Below, piece by piece: positions 47,437 to 56,885 of a stretch of 64,000 nucleotides of DNA. The stretch is taken from positions 4,092,001 through 4,156,000 of the forward strand of contig NZ_JAPENX010000001.1 in assembly GCF_026341815.1 (NCBI RefSeq). Direction: 5' to 3'. The notes under the pieces were generated by a model. That model saw only the letters and a list, made by a program, of their open reading frames with translations. It made no database searches and had not been told where the DNA came from. Made by a program: the position numbers and the translations under genes. Numbering within the stretch: position 1 is the first letter of the stretch; every line of letters begins with the position of its first letter. Source of the stretch: Streptomyces sp. NBC_00572 (GTDB taxonomy: Bacteria; Actinomycetota; Actinomycetes; Streptomycetales; Streptomycetaceae).

Positions 47437-47961
47437 CTACGAAAGCCGCGCCAGCGTGCTCTCCATCAGCCGCACCACCGACGTGTCCGCCACGCCCGCC
47501 ACGTCCTCGTACGCGAACCAGCGCAGGTCCAGCGACTCCTCGCTGATCTGCTCCACCGCACCGGCCGGGGCCAGCGCCGCGTACTGCACGTCCAGGTGCC
47601 AGTGACAGGGTGCCGGGATCGGATGCCGGTCGAGCCGCACCGGGCCGCCGGGCAGCAGGGTCAGCCCCGTGATCCCCGACTCCTCGGTCGCCTCCCGCAG
47701 CGCGGCCGACTCCACGGTCGCGTCCCCCGGCTCGCAGTGGCCGCCCATCTGCAGCCACATGCCCAGCTTCTTGTGCAGGGTCAGCAGCACGCGCCCGCGT
47801 GCGGGGTCCACCACCAGCGCGCTGGAGGTCAGATGCCCGGCCCCGCAGGGCTTGTACATGCCGTCCGGATGCGCGTCCAGGTGATCCAGGTACAGGTCAC
47901 GCAGCTCCGGCTGGTCCTCGTACTCCTTGAGCACGAGGACCGCGTCGTCGTGCAGAGTCAC
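47437..47961 (-). CDS. Nudix hydrolase
   Basis: A 174-residue Nudix-fold phosphohydrolase. The Nudix box is GGHCEPGDATVESAALREATEESG with the metal-binding REATEES core. The N-terminal part has HLTSSALVVDPARGRVLLTLHKK. Substrate class cannot be told from sequence; the box with Cys at the fourth position occurs in many actinobacterial homologues. The GTG start at 47961 overlaps the stop of the upstream zinc metalloprotease gene by four bases (GTGA on the minus strand), so the two are translated from one message. Confidence 0.87.
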   Translation of the reverse strand: MTLHDDAVLVLKEYEDQPELRDLYLDHLDAHPDGMYKPCGAGHLTSSALVVDPARGRVLLTLHKKLGMWLQMGGHCEPGDATVESAALREATEESGITGLTLLPGGPVRLDRHPIPAPCHWHLDVQYAALAPAGAVEQISEESLDLRWFAYEDVAGVADTSVVRLMESTLARLS

Positions 47962-49400
47962 TCCTTGCCGTCCCCGTCCTCGGGGGCGTCGCCCTTGGCC
48001 GCCTCACCGAGCATCTTGTCGAGCTCGGAGAAGTCCAGGTGCTCGCGGTGCACGAAGCCGTCCGGGTCGTCCAGGTCGGTCGCCGTCGGCAGCATGTCCG
48101 GGTGCTCCCACAGACCGTCACGGCCGTCCACGCCGCGCGCGTCGGTCAGCGAGGCCCACAGTCGCGCCGCGTCCCGCAGCCGCCGCGGACGGAGCTCCAG
48201 ACCGATCAGCGTGGCGAAGGTCTGCTCGGCGGGACCGCCCGAGGCCCGGCGCCGGCGCAGCGTCTCGCGCAGCGCGTCCGCCGAGGTCAGCCGCGACTTG
48301 GCGGCCTCGTGGACCACCGCGTCCACCCAGCCCTCGACCAGCGCGAGCGCCGTCTCCAGCCGGGCCAGGGCCGCCTTCTGCGCGGGGGTGTCCTCCGGCT
48401 GGAACATGCCCTGCTGGAGCGCCTCCTGAAGCTGCTCCGGGTGCGTCGGGTCGAGCTGGCCCACCGCCTCCTCCAGCTTCGAGGTGTCGACCTTGATCCC
48501 CCGCGCGTACCCCTCGACCGCACCGAACAGATGCGCGCGCAGCCACGGCACGTGCGCGAAGAGACGCTGGTGGGCGGCCTCGCGCAGGGCCAGGTAGAGC
48601 CGCACCTCGTCGGAGGGCACGCCCAGGTCCTTGCCGAAGGCCTCGATGTTCAGCGGCAGCAGCGCCGCCCGCCCGGCCGGGCCGAGCGGCAGACCGATGT
48701 CCGTCGAACCGACGACCTCACCGGCGAGCGCGCCCACGGCCTGCCCGATCTGCTGGCCGAACATGGCGCCGCCCATGGAGCGCATCATGCCGATCAGCGG
48801 GCCCGCCATGGCCTGCATCTCCTCCGGCAGGACATCGCCCATCGCCGCGCCGACCCGCTCGGCGACCGGGTCCACGAGCTGCTGCCACGCCGGCAGCGTC
48901 GCCTCGACCCACTCCGCGCGGCTCCAGGCCACGGCCGTGCTCGCCCCGGAGGGCAGCGAGGTCACGCCGTCCAGCCACAGATCGGCCAGGCGCACGGCCT
49001 CCTCGACCGCGGACCGCTCCGCCGGACCCACGCTGGCGTCCTTGGTGCCGTCGGCGGTGCCCTGGGCCACCACCTGGCGCGCGATCTGCTTGGCCATGTC
49101 CCAGTTCACGGGACCGCCCTCGTAGCTCAGCATCTGCCCGAGCTGCTGGAAGGCGGCACCCAGATCGTTGGGGTTCAGCGAGCCGAACATCGCCGCGAAC
49201 GGATTGTCCGCTCCGCCCTGACCGCTCGGACCGCCCATGCCGGGCAGTCCGCCGAAGCCGAACGGGTTCGCCCCGAAGGGGTTGCCGCCGCCCTGGCCAC
49301 CGGACCCCTGGCCACCTCCGGCGGGGTCCTTCTTCTTGCCCTCGTCGCCGTTCTCCGGCTCCTCCGGCGGAAGGCCGAATCCGAATGGGGTGTCACTCAC
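47958..49400 (-). CDS. zinc-dependent metalloprotease family protein (DUF2342)
   Basis: A 480-residue protein of the actinobacterial zinc-dependent metalloprotease (DUF2342) family. The first ~75 residues are Gly/Pro/Phe/Asn-rich (NPFGANPFGFGGLPGMGG). The conserved helical core includes MAKQIARQVVAQG, GAMFGQQIGQAVGALAGEVV and the putative zinc site YLALREAAHQRLFAHVPWL. The family name comes from distant similarity; activity is unproven. GTG 49400 has CGAGGAAA upstream. It is divergent from the SDR gene and co-transcribed with the Nudix gene. The mycobacterial counterpart also sits in the whiB7-PDZ neighbourhood. Confidence 0.87.
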   Translation of the reverse strand: MSDTPFGFGLPPEEPENGDEGKKKDPAGGGQGSGGQGGGNPFGANPFGFGGLPGMGGPSGQGGADNPFAAMFGSLNPNDLGAAFQQLGQMLSYEGGPVNWDMAKQIARQVVAQGTADGTKDASVGPAERSAVEEAVRLADLWLDGVTSLPSGASTAVAWSRAEWVEATLPAWQQLVDPVAERVGAAMGDVLPEEMQAMAGPLIGMMRSMGGAMFGQQIGQAVGALAGEVVGSTDIGLPLGPAGRAALLPLNIEAFGKDLGVPSDEVRLYLALREAAHQRLFAHVPWLRAHLFGAVEGYARGIKVDTSKLEEAVGQLDPTHPEQLQEALQQGMFQPEDTPAQKAALARLETALALVEGWVDAVVHEAAKSRLTSADALRETLRRRRASGGPAEQTFATLIGLELRPRRLRDAARLWASLTDARGVDGRDGLWEHPDMLPTATDLDDPDGFVHREHLDFSELDKMLGEAAKGDAPEDGDGKE

Positions 49401-49456
49401 AGGTTTCCTCGGCTCGTAGGGCCGCCGGCCTCCTGCCGACGGCGACTGCCCGACCA

Positions 49457-49476
49457 GGGCCTGTCCAGACAGGCCC
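49457..49476. promoter_or_regulatory. 20-bp palindrome in a divergent promoter region
   Basis: GGGCCTGTC (49457-49465), CA, then GACAGGCCC (49468-49476). It lies 57 bases upstream of the metalloprotease start and 139 bases upstream of the SDR start. A regulator-binding site is plausible. Confidence 0.4.
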
Positions 49477-49614
49477 CGCACACCACCAGCGTAGACATCC
49501 GGGCCGGAAATGGGCTCGGTGCTCCGCCGGGCCGTGCCCTGCGGCAGGATGGACGCCACCTGGTCCGTACGCGTCATCCGTGTACGTACTGAAGACAACC
49601 GCTGGAGACGCCCG

Positions 49615-50724
49615 GTGAGTTCCCCAGATCCACAGGTTCGCGGAGCGCGAAACCACTCAACCCGGTCCGCCGTGCGCGGCCCCGTCGTCGCGGTCACCGG
49701 CGCCGCTTCCGGCGTCGGTGACCTGCTGACCCGGCGCCTCGCCGCCTCCGAGGAGATCAAGAAGGTCGTCGCCATCGACGAGCGCCGGGGCGAGGTCGCC
49801 GAGGCGCAGTGGCACATCCTCGACGTGCGCGACCCGGCCATCGCCGAGAAGCTGCGCGGCGCGGACGTCGTCGTGCACCTGGCCGTCGACCTCGACCTGG
49901 AGACCGACCCCGCCGCCCGGACGGCCTACAACGTGCGCGGCACGCAGACCGTGCTGACCGCCGCCGCGGCGGCCGGTGTCCACCGGGTGGTGCTGTGCAC
50001 CTCCGCGATGGTCTACGGCGCCCTGCCCGACAACGACATCCCGCTCTCCGAGGACGCCGAGCTCAGGGCCACGGCGGAGGCCACCGGCGTGGGCGACATG
50101 CTGGAGATCGAGCGCCTCGGCCGCCGGGCCCCGCGCGCGCATCCCGGCCTGAACGTCACCGTCGTCCGCCCGGCCGTCCTCGTCGGCGGTACGGACACGG
50201 CGCTGACCCGCTACTTCGAGTCGCCCCGGCTGCTCGTCGTCGCCGGATCCCGGCCCACCTGGCAGTTCTGCCACGTGGAGGACCTGGTCAGCGCCCTGGA
50301 GTACGCGGCTCTCGAGAAGGTCGACGGGGAGTTCGCGGTCGGCTGCGAGGGCTGGCTGGAGCAGGAGGAGGTCGAGGAGCTCTCCGGGATCCGGCGCATG
50401 GAGCTGCCCTCCGCCGTCGCCCTCGGCGCGGCGGCCCGGCTCCACCGGATCGGGCTCACCCCGTCCCCGGCGGGCGACCTGGCGTACACGATGCACCCGT
50501 GGGTGGTGAGCGTCGGTCGGCTGCACGATGCCGGCTGGCGGCCGAAGTGGACGAACGAGGAGGTCCTCGCCGCGCTCCTGGAGGAGGTCGAGGGCCGCCA
50601 CACGGTCGCCGGACGCCGTCTGGGCCGCAAGGACGCCACGGCGGCGGGCGCGGCCGGTGCGACGGTGGCGCTGCTCGGTACGGCGGCGCTCGTCCGGCAG
50701 ATGCGGAAGCGGCGGGGGATCTGA
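49615..50724 (+). CDS. extended SDR / NAD-dependent epimerase-like protein with C-terminal membrane anchor
   Basis: A 369-residue extended short-chain dehydrogenase. The Rossmann start is VVAVTGAASGVGDLLTRRL (glycine-rich loop at about 26-32), followed by HILDVRDPAIAEKLRGADVVVHLAVD. The catalytic Tyr-Lys pair is not in its standard YxxxK form (STSAMVYGALPDNDIP holds the Tyr only), so enzymatic activity is uncertain. The C-terminus, AAGATVALLGTAALVRQMRKRRG, is a single membrane helix with a basic tail. GTG 49615 has GGAG seven bases upstream. It is divergent from the metalloprotease gene and ends at a bulged hairpin terminator. Confidence 0.82.
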   Translation: MSSPDPQVRGARNHSTRSAVRGPVVAVTGAASGVGDLLTRRLAASEEIKKVVAIDERRGEVAEAQWHILDVRDPAIAEKLRGADVVVHLAVDLDLETDPAARTAYNVRGTQTVLTAAAAAGVHRVVLCTSAMVYGALPDNDIPLSEDAELRATAEATGVGDMLEIERLGRRAPRAHPGLNVTVVRPAVLVGGTDTALTRYFESPRLLVVAGSRPTWQFCHVEDLVSALEYAALEKVDGEFAVGCEGWLEQEEVEELSGIRRMELPSAVALGAAARLHRIGLTPSPAGDLAYTMHPWVVSVGRLHDAGWRPKWTNEEVLAALLEEVEGRHTVAGRRLGRKDATAAGAAGATVALLGTAALVRQMRKRRGI

Positions 50725-50737
50725 CCGGGGAGGCGTG

Positions 50738-50772
50738 CGGCGGCCTGTAGGACCCTCCTACGGAGGCCGCCG
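50738..50772. terminator. terminator after the SDR gene
   Basis: A nested stem, CGGCGGCCT then GTAGGA, pairs across a CCC loop with TCCTAC and AGGCCGCCG, with a 2-base bulge. It begins 14 bases past the SDR stop. Confidence 0.75.
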
Positions 50773-50828
50773 ACGACCGGTCGAAACCGCTATTCCGGGA
50801 TCCCGCGCGCGTGCGGCACCATGGGGCC

Positions 50829-51274
<446 letters not shown>

Positions 51275-51290
<16 letters not shown>

Positions 51291-51365
51291 GCCCGTCACC
51301 CCCTGGTGTGGGAGTCCCCCCGGCCGGAGGCTGGGGGAGGGTCGGAGCTTGCTGAGCCCGTCACC
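51275..51365. repeat. palindromic element bounded by 26-bp direct repeats at the end of moaE
   Basis: 51275-51300 and 51340-51365 are 26-base direct repeats (core CTTGCTGAGCCCGTCACC, one mismatch). Between them is a GC-rich palindrome with CCCCCGG...GGGGGAGGG arms (about 51314-51340). The first repeat includes the moaE stop. The layout resembles insertion of a small REP-like element with duplication of the target. Confidence 0.8.
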
Positions 51366-51505
51366 TGTGGCTGCCGGGCCCGCAAGGCGACGCGCCGACA
51401 GGGCGTAGCCGAACGCCCGATTTGCGTAACCGGCTTCCAGGCGCCAGCGTTGACCTCACAGATGACACAGTCTGCTGATCAACTCACTGGGGATGGGAGG
51501 TCGGG

Positions 51506-51736
51506 ATGGCAGCGCTGGCCTGGTTGCTGATTCCGCTTTTCGCAGTCGTCGGCGCGGCGATATGGGGAAGCTGGGCTTCGAGGAACAAGACCATAGGTGA
51601 CGTGGCCGAACTCGCCGGCTACGCACGCTTCCGGGACGCGATGGAACGCTCCCACACCACGCCCCACGATTCCGCTCGCGTAGAGCTCGAACCGGCCACC
51701 GCCGCCGGTGGTGTCACCACCTCGCCGTCGAGCTGA
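51506..51736 (+). CDS. small single-pass membrane protein
   Basis: A 76-residue protein with one N-terminal membrane helix (MAALAWLLIPLFAVVGAAIWGSW) and a polar tail containing GDVAELAGYARFRDAMERSH, then a Thr/Ser/Ala-rich C-terminus. GGGAGG is placed well before ATG 51506. It probably sits in the inner membrane with its tail in the cytoplasm. Function unknown; it precedes the PDZ/Lon-type protease gene by 65 bases and may be co-transcribed with it. Confidence 0.72.
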   Translation: MAALAWLLIPLFAVVGAAIWGSWASRNKTIGDVAELAGYARFRDAMERSHTTPHDSARVELEPATAAGGVTTSPSS

Positions 51737-51801
51737 CGCCCGCCGCCTCGTACGGACCGCCCCAGGGGTGCACCCACAGACGAGTCCCGTACTGTCGTTC
51801 C

Positions 51802-52890
51802 ATGCCACGCCGCACCGCGACGATGCTCGCCTCCACCCTGGTCCTGATCTGTCTGCTCATCGCGGGCGTCCTGATCCCGGTGCCGTACGCGGAGATGAGC
51901 CCGGGCCCCACGGTCAACACCCTCGGCGAGGCCCGGGGAGAGCCCGTTCTGCACATCTCGGGGCGCAAGACCTACCCGACCGACGGGCACCTCAACATGA
52001 CGACGGTCCGTGTCACCAGCGCGGACTACAAGATGAACGCCGTCGAGGCCGTCTACGGCTGGCTGGCCCACGACAACGTGGTGGTCCCGCACGACACGCT
52101 CTACCCGGACGGCAAGACCGAGGAGGAGTCGAGCCAGGAGAACGCCGAGGAGTTCAGCCAGTCCCAGGAGAGCGCCAAGGTGGCCGCCCTCAAGGAGCTG
52201 AACATCCCGGTCGTCTCCCGGGTCGTCGTCGGCTCGGTGATCAAGGGCTCGCCCTCCGAGGGCAAGCTGCACGCCGGCGACGTGATCAAGGCCGTCGACG
52301 GGGTGGCGATCACCGCGCAGGCCGATGTCGCCAAGCAGGTCGTGAAGCGCAAGCCCGGCCAGGACGTCGAGTTCACGATCGTGCCCGCCAAGGAGGCGGC
52401 CGCGGCCGAGAAGGCCCGCAAGGAGCCGACCGTCACCCGGAAGGTGGTCATCACGACCACCACGTCCAAGGAGGGCGACCGGGCCGTCGTCGGCATCCAG
52501 GCCGGCACCGACCACGTCTTCCCGTTCACGATCGACATCAACCTGGCCGATGTCGGCGGCCCCAGCGCCGGGCTGATGTTCGCCCTCGGCATCGTCGACA
52601 AGCTCACCCCGGAGAGCCTCACCGGCGGCCGGTTCATCGCGGGCACCGGCACCATCGACGACGCGGGCAAGGTCGGCCCGATCGGCGGTATCGAGATGAA
52701 GCTGGTCGGCGCGCGCAACGCGGGCGCCCGGTACTTCCTCACCCCGGCCGACAACTGCGAGAACGCCGCGAGGGACACGCCGGACGGGCTGACCCTGGTC
52801 AAGGTGGACACCATCGACGACGCCACGAAGTCCCTGGAGAAGCTCCGCGCGGGCGACACGAAGTCCCTGCCGAGCTGCTCGAAGAGCTGA
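51802..52890 (+). CDS. membrane-anchored PDZ / Lon-type (S16) serine protease
   Basis: A 362-residue protease of the YlbL/SdrC-like group. Residues 9-30 are an N-terminal membrane anchor (MLASTLVLICLLIAGVLIPVPY). A PDZ domain lies around 145-195 (VVVGSVIKGSPSEGKLHAGDVI), and a C-terminal Lon-type proteolytic domain has the catalytic dyad Ser255 (GGPSAGLMF) and Lys300 (IEMKLVGARNAGA), 45 residues apart as usual. The catalytic part should face outside the cytoplasm. ATG 51802 gives the complete anchor. Mycobacteria carry the same gene in the same order after the zinc metalloprotease. In Bacillus this family degrades a membrane regulator of the SOS response; here the substrate is unknown. Confidence 0.92.
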   Translation: MPRRTATMLASTLVLICLLIAGVLIPVPYAEMSPGPTVNTLGEARGEPVLHISGRKTYPTDGHLNMTTVRVTSADYKMNAVEAVYGWLAHDNVVVPHDTLYPDGKTEEESSQENAEEFSQSQESAKVAALKELNIPVVSRVVVGSVIKGSPSEGKLHAGDVIKAVDGVAITAQADVAKQVVKRKPGQDVEFTIVPAKEAAAAEKARKEPTVTRKVVITTTTSKEGDRAVVGIQAGTDHVFPFTIDINLADVGGPSAGLMFALGIVDKLTPESLTGGRFIAGTGTIDDAGKVGPIGGIEMKLVGARNAGARYFLTPADNCENAARDTPDGLTLVKVDTIDDATKSLEKLRAGDTKSLPSCSKS

Positions 52891-52912
52891 CCACGCGCGC
52901 GTACGACGAGAG

Positions 52913-52945
52913 AGGGGCTCCCGGTCGCATCGACCGGGAGCCCCT
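52913..52945. terminator. convergent terminator after the PDZ protease gene
   Basis: A perfect 15-bp stem AGGGGCTCCCGGTCG (52913-52927) with 52931-52945 and a CAT loop, followed by TCGTCC. It is between convergent stops (52890 and 52966). Confidence 0.88.
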
Positions 52946-52965
52946 TCGTCCGTGAGGGCCGGGTC

Positions 52966-53517
52966 TCAGGACTCGAAGGTCGCCGCCAGGGCCTCGGCGA
53001 GGCCCGGCACCAGGTCGGGGCCGGTGAGGACCTCGGTGGCCGTGTCCTTCTCGCGCAGCCGGATCGCCGCCTCGCGCGCGCCGCCGCGCAGCACCGCCAC
53101 GGTCATCCGCACCTCCTGGCGGTCCGGGTGGGCGGCCACCCACTTGGCGAGCTGCTTCTCGTTGAGGCCCTGCGGGACCTGGGCCTCCGCCGACGGGGGC
53201 AGCATGAGCCGCTCCACCGTCATGGCGCAGCCGGCCACGCCCGCGGGCCAGGCGATCGTGCCGAGGAATTCGTCGAGGGGCTTCCCGCGCGGCAGCTTCT
53301 CCTGCTCGATCGGGGTGTAGGCGGTGGCATCGTCACCCAGGCCCAGCTGGGAGGCGAGCGCGGGTTCCTTGGCGCGCAGCCGTGCGGTGTCGACCAGGGC
53401 GAACAGGCGGGCCGGCTGGTCCCAGCCGAGGCCCGCCGCGTACTCGTCGATCTCGAGTACCGCGCGGGTGAGGGGGCTCGCGGCCATTGCCGGGCCGGAG
53501 GGGGAAACGTTGGACAT
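52966..53517 (-). CDS. PPA1309 family protein
   Basis: A 183-residue actinobacterial protein of the PPA1309 family. Typical parts are MAASPLTRAVLEIDEYAAGLGWDQPARLFAL, the YTPIEQEKLP segment, and TIAWPAGVAGCAMTVERLMLP. The function is not known and there are no catalytic motifs. ATG 53517 starts at MSNVSPS; an alternative ATG at 53526 lies closer to the GAGGAGG site. It is divergent from the UPF0182 gene, whose start is only 124 bases away. Confidence 0.87.
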   Translation of the reverse strand: MSNVSPSGPAMAASPLTRAVLEIDEYAAGLGWDQPARLFALVDTARLRAKEPALASQLGLGDDATAYTPIEQEKLPRGKPLDEFLGTIAWPAGVAGCAMTVERLMLPPSAEAQVPQGLNEKQLAKWVAAHPDRQEVRMTVAVLRGGAREAAIRLREKDTATEVLTGPDLVPGLAEALAATFES

Positions 53518-53640
53518 GACCAACATCCTGCCTCCTCTTCCCCGGAACACGGGAACTAGGTAAAGCCTCAGTAAGTTGCATGAGTGGGCTCTACGATCGC
53601 GGGGCCTGCTTTCAGACGCATCAACATCGAGGGGCGCACG

Positions 53641-56553
53641 TTGGCTTTCCAGATGCCGGACCGCGGCGGTAGCCCGTCCGGGCCAAGGATGAGAGTCGGC
53701 CGGCCGTCCCGGCGGGCCCGAACCCTGCTCATGACACTCGGGGTACTGGCCGTGCTGGCCATGGCGTTCGTGATGTTCGCCGGGTTCTGGACGGACTGGC
53801 TCTGGTACCGCTCGGTCAATTACTCGTCCGTGTTCACCACCACGCTCTGGACCAAGATCGGCCTCTTCGCCGTCTTCGGTCTGCTGATGGGGCTCGCCGT
53901 CGGCCTGAACATCTGGCTGGCGTACCGACTGCGGCCGCCGCTCAGCGCGATGTCGCTGGAGCAGCAGAGCCTCGACCGGTACCGGATGGGCCTCGCGCCG
54001 TTCAAGAAGTGGGTGCTGCTCGCGGTCACCGCCCTGGTGGCGCTGATCGCCGGCGCCTCGGCCTCCGGGCAGTGGCGCACCTGGTTGATGTGGATCAACG
54101 GCGTGAAGTTCGGCCAGAAGGACCCGCAGTTCGGGCTCGACGTGTCGTTCTACGCCTTCGACCTGCCCTGGTACCGGTTCCTGCTCGCGTTCGGCTTCGC
54201 CGCCGCCGTCCTGTCGCTGATCGCCGCCGCGCTCACGCACTACCTGTACGGCGGGCTGCGGATCACCAGCCCGGGCGCGCGTGCCACCGCCGCGGCCACC
54301 GGCCACCTCTCGGTGCTGCTCGGCGTCTTCGTGTCGCTGAAGGCCGTGGCGTACTGGCTCGACCGGTACGGCCTGGCCGTGAAGTCCAGCGACTTCAAGG
54401 CCACCGGCAACTGGACGGGTCTGCGGTACGTCGACGCCAACGCCTACCTGCCGGCGAAGACCATCCTGTTCTGCATCGCCGCGATCTGCGCCGTGCTGTT
54501 CTTCGCCACGCTCTGGCGCCGCACCTGGCAGCTGCCGGTGATCGGCTTCGGTCTGATGGTGCTGTCCGCGATCCTGATCGGCGGCCTGTACCCGGCCATC
54601 GTGCAGAAGTTCCAGGTCCAGCCGAACGAGCAGGCCAAGGAAGCGCCGTACATCCAGAAGAACATCGACGCGACCCGCAAGGCGTACGCGATCGACGGGA
54701 CGAAGCCCGAGAACTACTCGGGCAAGTCGACGGTGAAGGCCAAGGACCAGCTGCGCACGGACGCCGACTCGGCGGCCAGCTACCGCGTCCTCGACCCGAA
54801 CATCGTCTCGCCGACGTTCCAGCAGCTGGAGCAGAAGCGGAAGTACTACCAGTTCCCGACGACCCTGGACGTGGACCGGTACGCGGGCAAGGACACCGTC
54901 GTCGGTCTCCGTGAGCTCAACATCAAGGGCATCCCGAAGCGGAACTGGATCAACGACCACTTCACCTACACCCACGGCTACGGCGCGATCATGGCCGCGG
55001 GCACGCAGACCGATGCCAACGGCTCCCCGGTCTTCACCGAGGCCGGACTGCCGACCACGGGCATGCTCGGCCCGTACCAGCAGAAGATCTACTACGGCGA
55101 GAAGACCGATCAGTACTCGATCGTCGGCGGTCCGCAGAAGGAGCTGGACTACGAGGAGAACGGCGAGAAGACCACCAGCTACGAGGGCAAGAGCGGGGTC
55201 AACCTCTCCAACACCTTCAACCGCGCCGCGTACGCGGTGGCCTTCAGCGAGCCGCAGATCCTCTACTCGGGGGCCATCGGCGAGGGCTCGCGGATCCTCT
55301 ACAACCGCACGCCCAAGGAGCGCGTCGAGGCCGTCGCGCCGTGGCTGACCATCGACGGCGACGCCTACCCGGTGGTCGTCGACGGCCGGATCCAGTGGGT
55401 CATCGACGCCTACACGACGACCAACGGCTACCCGTACGCCTCGCGCACCACGCTCGGCGACACCACCGCCGACTCCCTGACCGTCGGCAACCAGCAGCGC
55501 GCGGTCGTCGCCCAGCAGAACCAGGTCAACTACATCCGCAACTCGGTGAAGGCCACCGTCGACGCCTACGACGGCACGGTGAACCTCTACCAGTGGGACA
55601 CCCAGGACCCGGTCCTGAAGACCTGGATGAAGGCCTTCCCGGGCACGGTCAAGGGCAAGTCCGAGATCAGCGGCGACCTGATGAAGCACCTGCGGTACCC
55701 GCAGGACATGTTCAAGGTCCAGCGTGAGCTGCTGACCCGCTACCACGTCACCGACCCCGCGCAGTTCTACAGCGGCTCGGACGCCTGGCAGGTGCCGGAC
55801 GACCCGACCAACAAGGACGGCAACGCGGTCCCGCCGTACTACCTGAGCATGAAGATGCCCGGGGACACGGCGCAGCGCTTCTCGCTGACGACGACGTTCA
55901 CGCCGAACGGGCGGCCCAACCTGGGCGGCTTCATGGCGGTCGACGCCGATGCCACCAGCAAGGAGTACGGTCGGATGAGACTGCTGCGGGTCACCGAGGA
56001 CGTGCCGGGCCCGGCGCAGGTGCAGAGCAAGCTCAACGGTCTGCCGTCCGTGGCCACCTTCGTCCGGGACATGAAGGGCGCCGACTCCGACATCCAGTAC
56101 GGCAACCTGCTGACCGTCCCGCTCGACGGCGGATTCCTGTACGTGGAGCCGGTCTACGCCCAGGGACGCAACGCGCTCTACCCGCTCCTGAAGAAGGTCG
56201 CGGTGTCGTACGTGGACGCGGACCAGCCGGAAGGTGACACGACCAAGGACACCACGGTGTTCGAGGACAACCTCACCAAGGCGCTCAACGCGGTCTTCGG
56301 GGTGGAGGCGCCGACCACGCCGCCCACCACACCGACGACCCCGCCGGGCACCACGAACCCGCCGCCGGCTTCGAACGACGCCGCGCTCAAGCAGGCGATC
56401 TCCGACGCGCAGAAGGCGTACGACGCGGGCGAGGCGGCGCTGGCGAAGGGCGACTGGGCGGCGTACGGCAAGGCCCAGGAGGACCTCCAGGCGGCTCTCC
56501 AGAAGGCGGCCGAGGCCGGGGCGAAGCTCAAGCCGACGGGATCAAGCGGCTGA
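53641..56553 (+). CDS. UPF0182 family large membrane protein
   Basis: A 970-residue protein of the UPF0182 family. About seven membrane helices occupy the first ~330 residues (ARTLLMTLGVLAVLAMAFVMFAGFWTDW, KIGLFAVFGLLMGLAVGLNIWL and others). A large hydrophilic extracytoplasmic part of about 500 residues follows (GLRELNIKGIPKRNWINDHF, TYTHGYGAIMAAGT). The C-terminus is a Pro/Thr linker and a charged helix (AISDAQKAYDAGEAALAKGD). The start is TTG at 53641 with GAGGGG upstream, giving the family N-terminus AFQMPDRGG; ATG 53653 is an alternative. Function unknown; widely conserved in actinobacteria. A tRNA gene follows 45 bases after the stop. Confidence 0.9.
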   Translation: MAFQMPDRGGSPSGPRMRVGRPSRRARTLLMTLGVLAVLAMAFVMFAGFWTDWLWYRSVNYSSVFTTTLWTKIGLFAVFGLLMGLAVGLNIWLAYRLRPPLSAMSLEQQSLDRYRMGLAPFKKWVLLAVTALVALIAGASASGQWRTWLMWINGVKFGQKDPQFGLDVSFYAFDLPWYRFLLAFGFAAAVLSLIAAALTHYLYGGLRITSPGARATAAATGHLSVLLGVFVSLKAVAYWLDRYGLAVKSSDFKATGNWTGLRYVDANAYLPAKTILFCIAAICAVLFFATLWRRTWQLPVIGFGLMVLSAILIGGLYPAIVQKFQVQPNEQAKEAPYIQKNIDATRKAYAIDGTKPENYSGKSTVKAKDQLRTDADSAASYRVLDPNIVSPTFQQLEQKRKYYQFPTTLDVDRYAGKDTVVGLRELNIKGIPKRNWINDHFTYTHGYGAIMAAGTQTDANGSPVFTEAGLPTTGMLGPYQQKIYYGEKTDQYSIVGGPQKELDYEENGEKTTSYEGKSGVNLSNTFNRAAYAVAFSEPQILYSGAIGEGSRILYNRTPKERVEAVAPWLTIDGDAYPVVVDGRIQWVIDAYTTTNGYPYASRTTLGDTTADSLTVGNQQRAVVAQQNQVNYIRNSVKATVDAYDGTVNLYQWDTQDPVLKTWMKAFPGTVKGKSEISGDLMKHLRYPQDMFKVQRELLTRYHVTDPAQFYSGSDAWQVPDDPTNKDGNAVPPYYLSMKMPGDTAQRFSLTTTFTPNGRPNLGGFMAVDADATSKEYGRMRLLRVTEDVPGPAQVQSKLNGLPSVATFVRDMKGADSDIQYGNLLTVPLDGGFLYVEPVYAQGRNALYPLLKKVAVSYVDADQPEGDTTKDTTVFEDNLTKALNAVFGVEAPTTPPTTPTTPPGTTNPPPASNDAALKQAISDAQKAYDAGEAALAKGDWAAYGKAQEDLQAALQKAAEAGAKLKPTGSSG

Positions 56554-56598
56554 CCTGAGGTTTTCCACCCCGCGACCGTGGTACGGTTGGTTTACCGA

Positions 56599-56672
56599 CG
56601 CGGGGTGGAGCAGCTCGGTAGCTCGCTGGGCTCATAACCCAGAGGTCGCAGGTTCAAATCCTGTCCCCGCTA
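56599..56672 (+). tRNA. initiator tRNA-fMet (CAU), copy 1
   Basis: A 74-base cloverleaf. The acceptor stem CGCGGGG/CCCCGCT has an unpaired first position (C1-U72), and the anticodon stem has three G-C pairs next to the CTCATAA loop; both are initiator features. The T-arm is GCAGG TTCAAAT CCTGT. The 3' CCA is not encoded. It is preceded by GGTTTACCGA and followed by a terminator hairpin at 56680. An identical copy lies at 58910. Confidence 0.96.
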
Positions 56673-56679
56673 CTCAGAG

Positions 56680-56717
56680 GACGAGGGCCCGGATCCATAA
56701 GGATCCGGGCCCTCGTC
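56680..56717. terminator. terminator after tRNA-fMet copy 1
   Basis: A perfect 17-bp stem GACGAGGGCCCGGATCC (56680-56696) with 56701-56717 and an ATAA loop. It begins eight bases past the tRNA gene. Confidence 0.9.
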
Positions 56718-56885
56718 GTGTGTCGGCGTGCACGGGGGGCCCGAAGAGCGGTAGGGAAGGGGCGAGTTGGCGTGAGTCGTGTTTGACTTGTCTCTCTGTG
56801 GGCATGTCGACAAAACGCTGAGTGACCTCACTGGCTGCGGTATACCAGGTGTGCTCGGGTTGCGGGTGGTGCGACGATGGTATTT

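Noticed and set aside
54009..54914. 301-codon alternate frame within UPF0182
   Set aside because: It overlaps the well-supported membrane protein in another frame and its translation is an Arg-rich shadow.
52966..55746. 926-codon minus-strand frame that would extend the PPA1309 gene into UPF0182
   Set aside because: Only the last 183 residues match a protein family; the rest is antisense to UPF0182 and passes through its promoter region.
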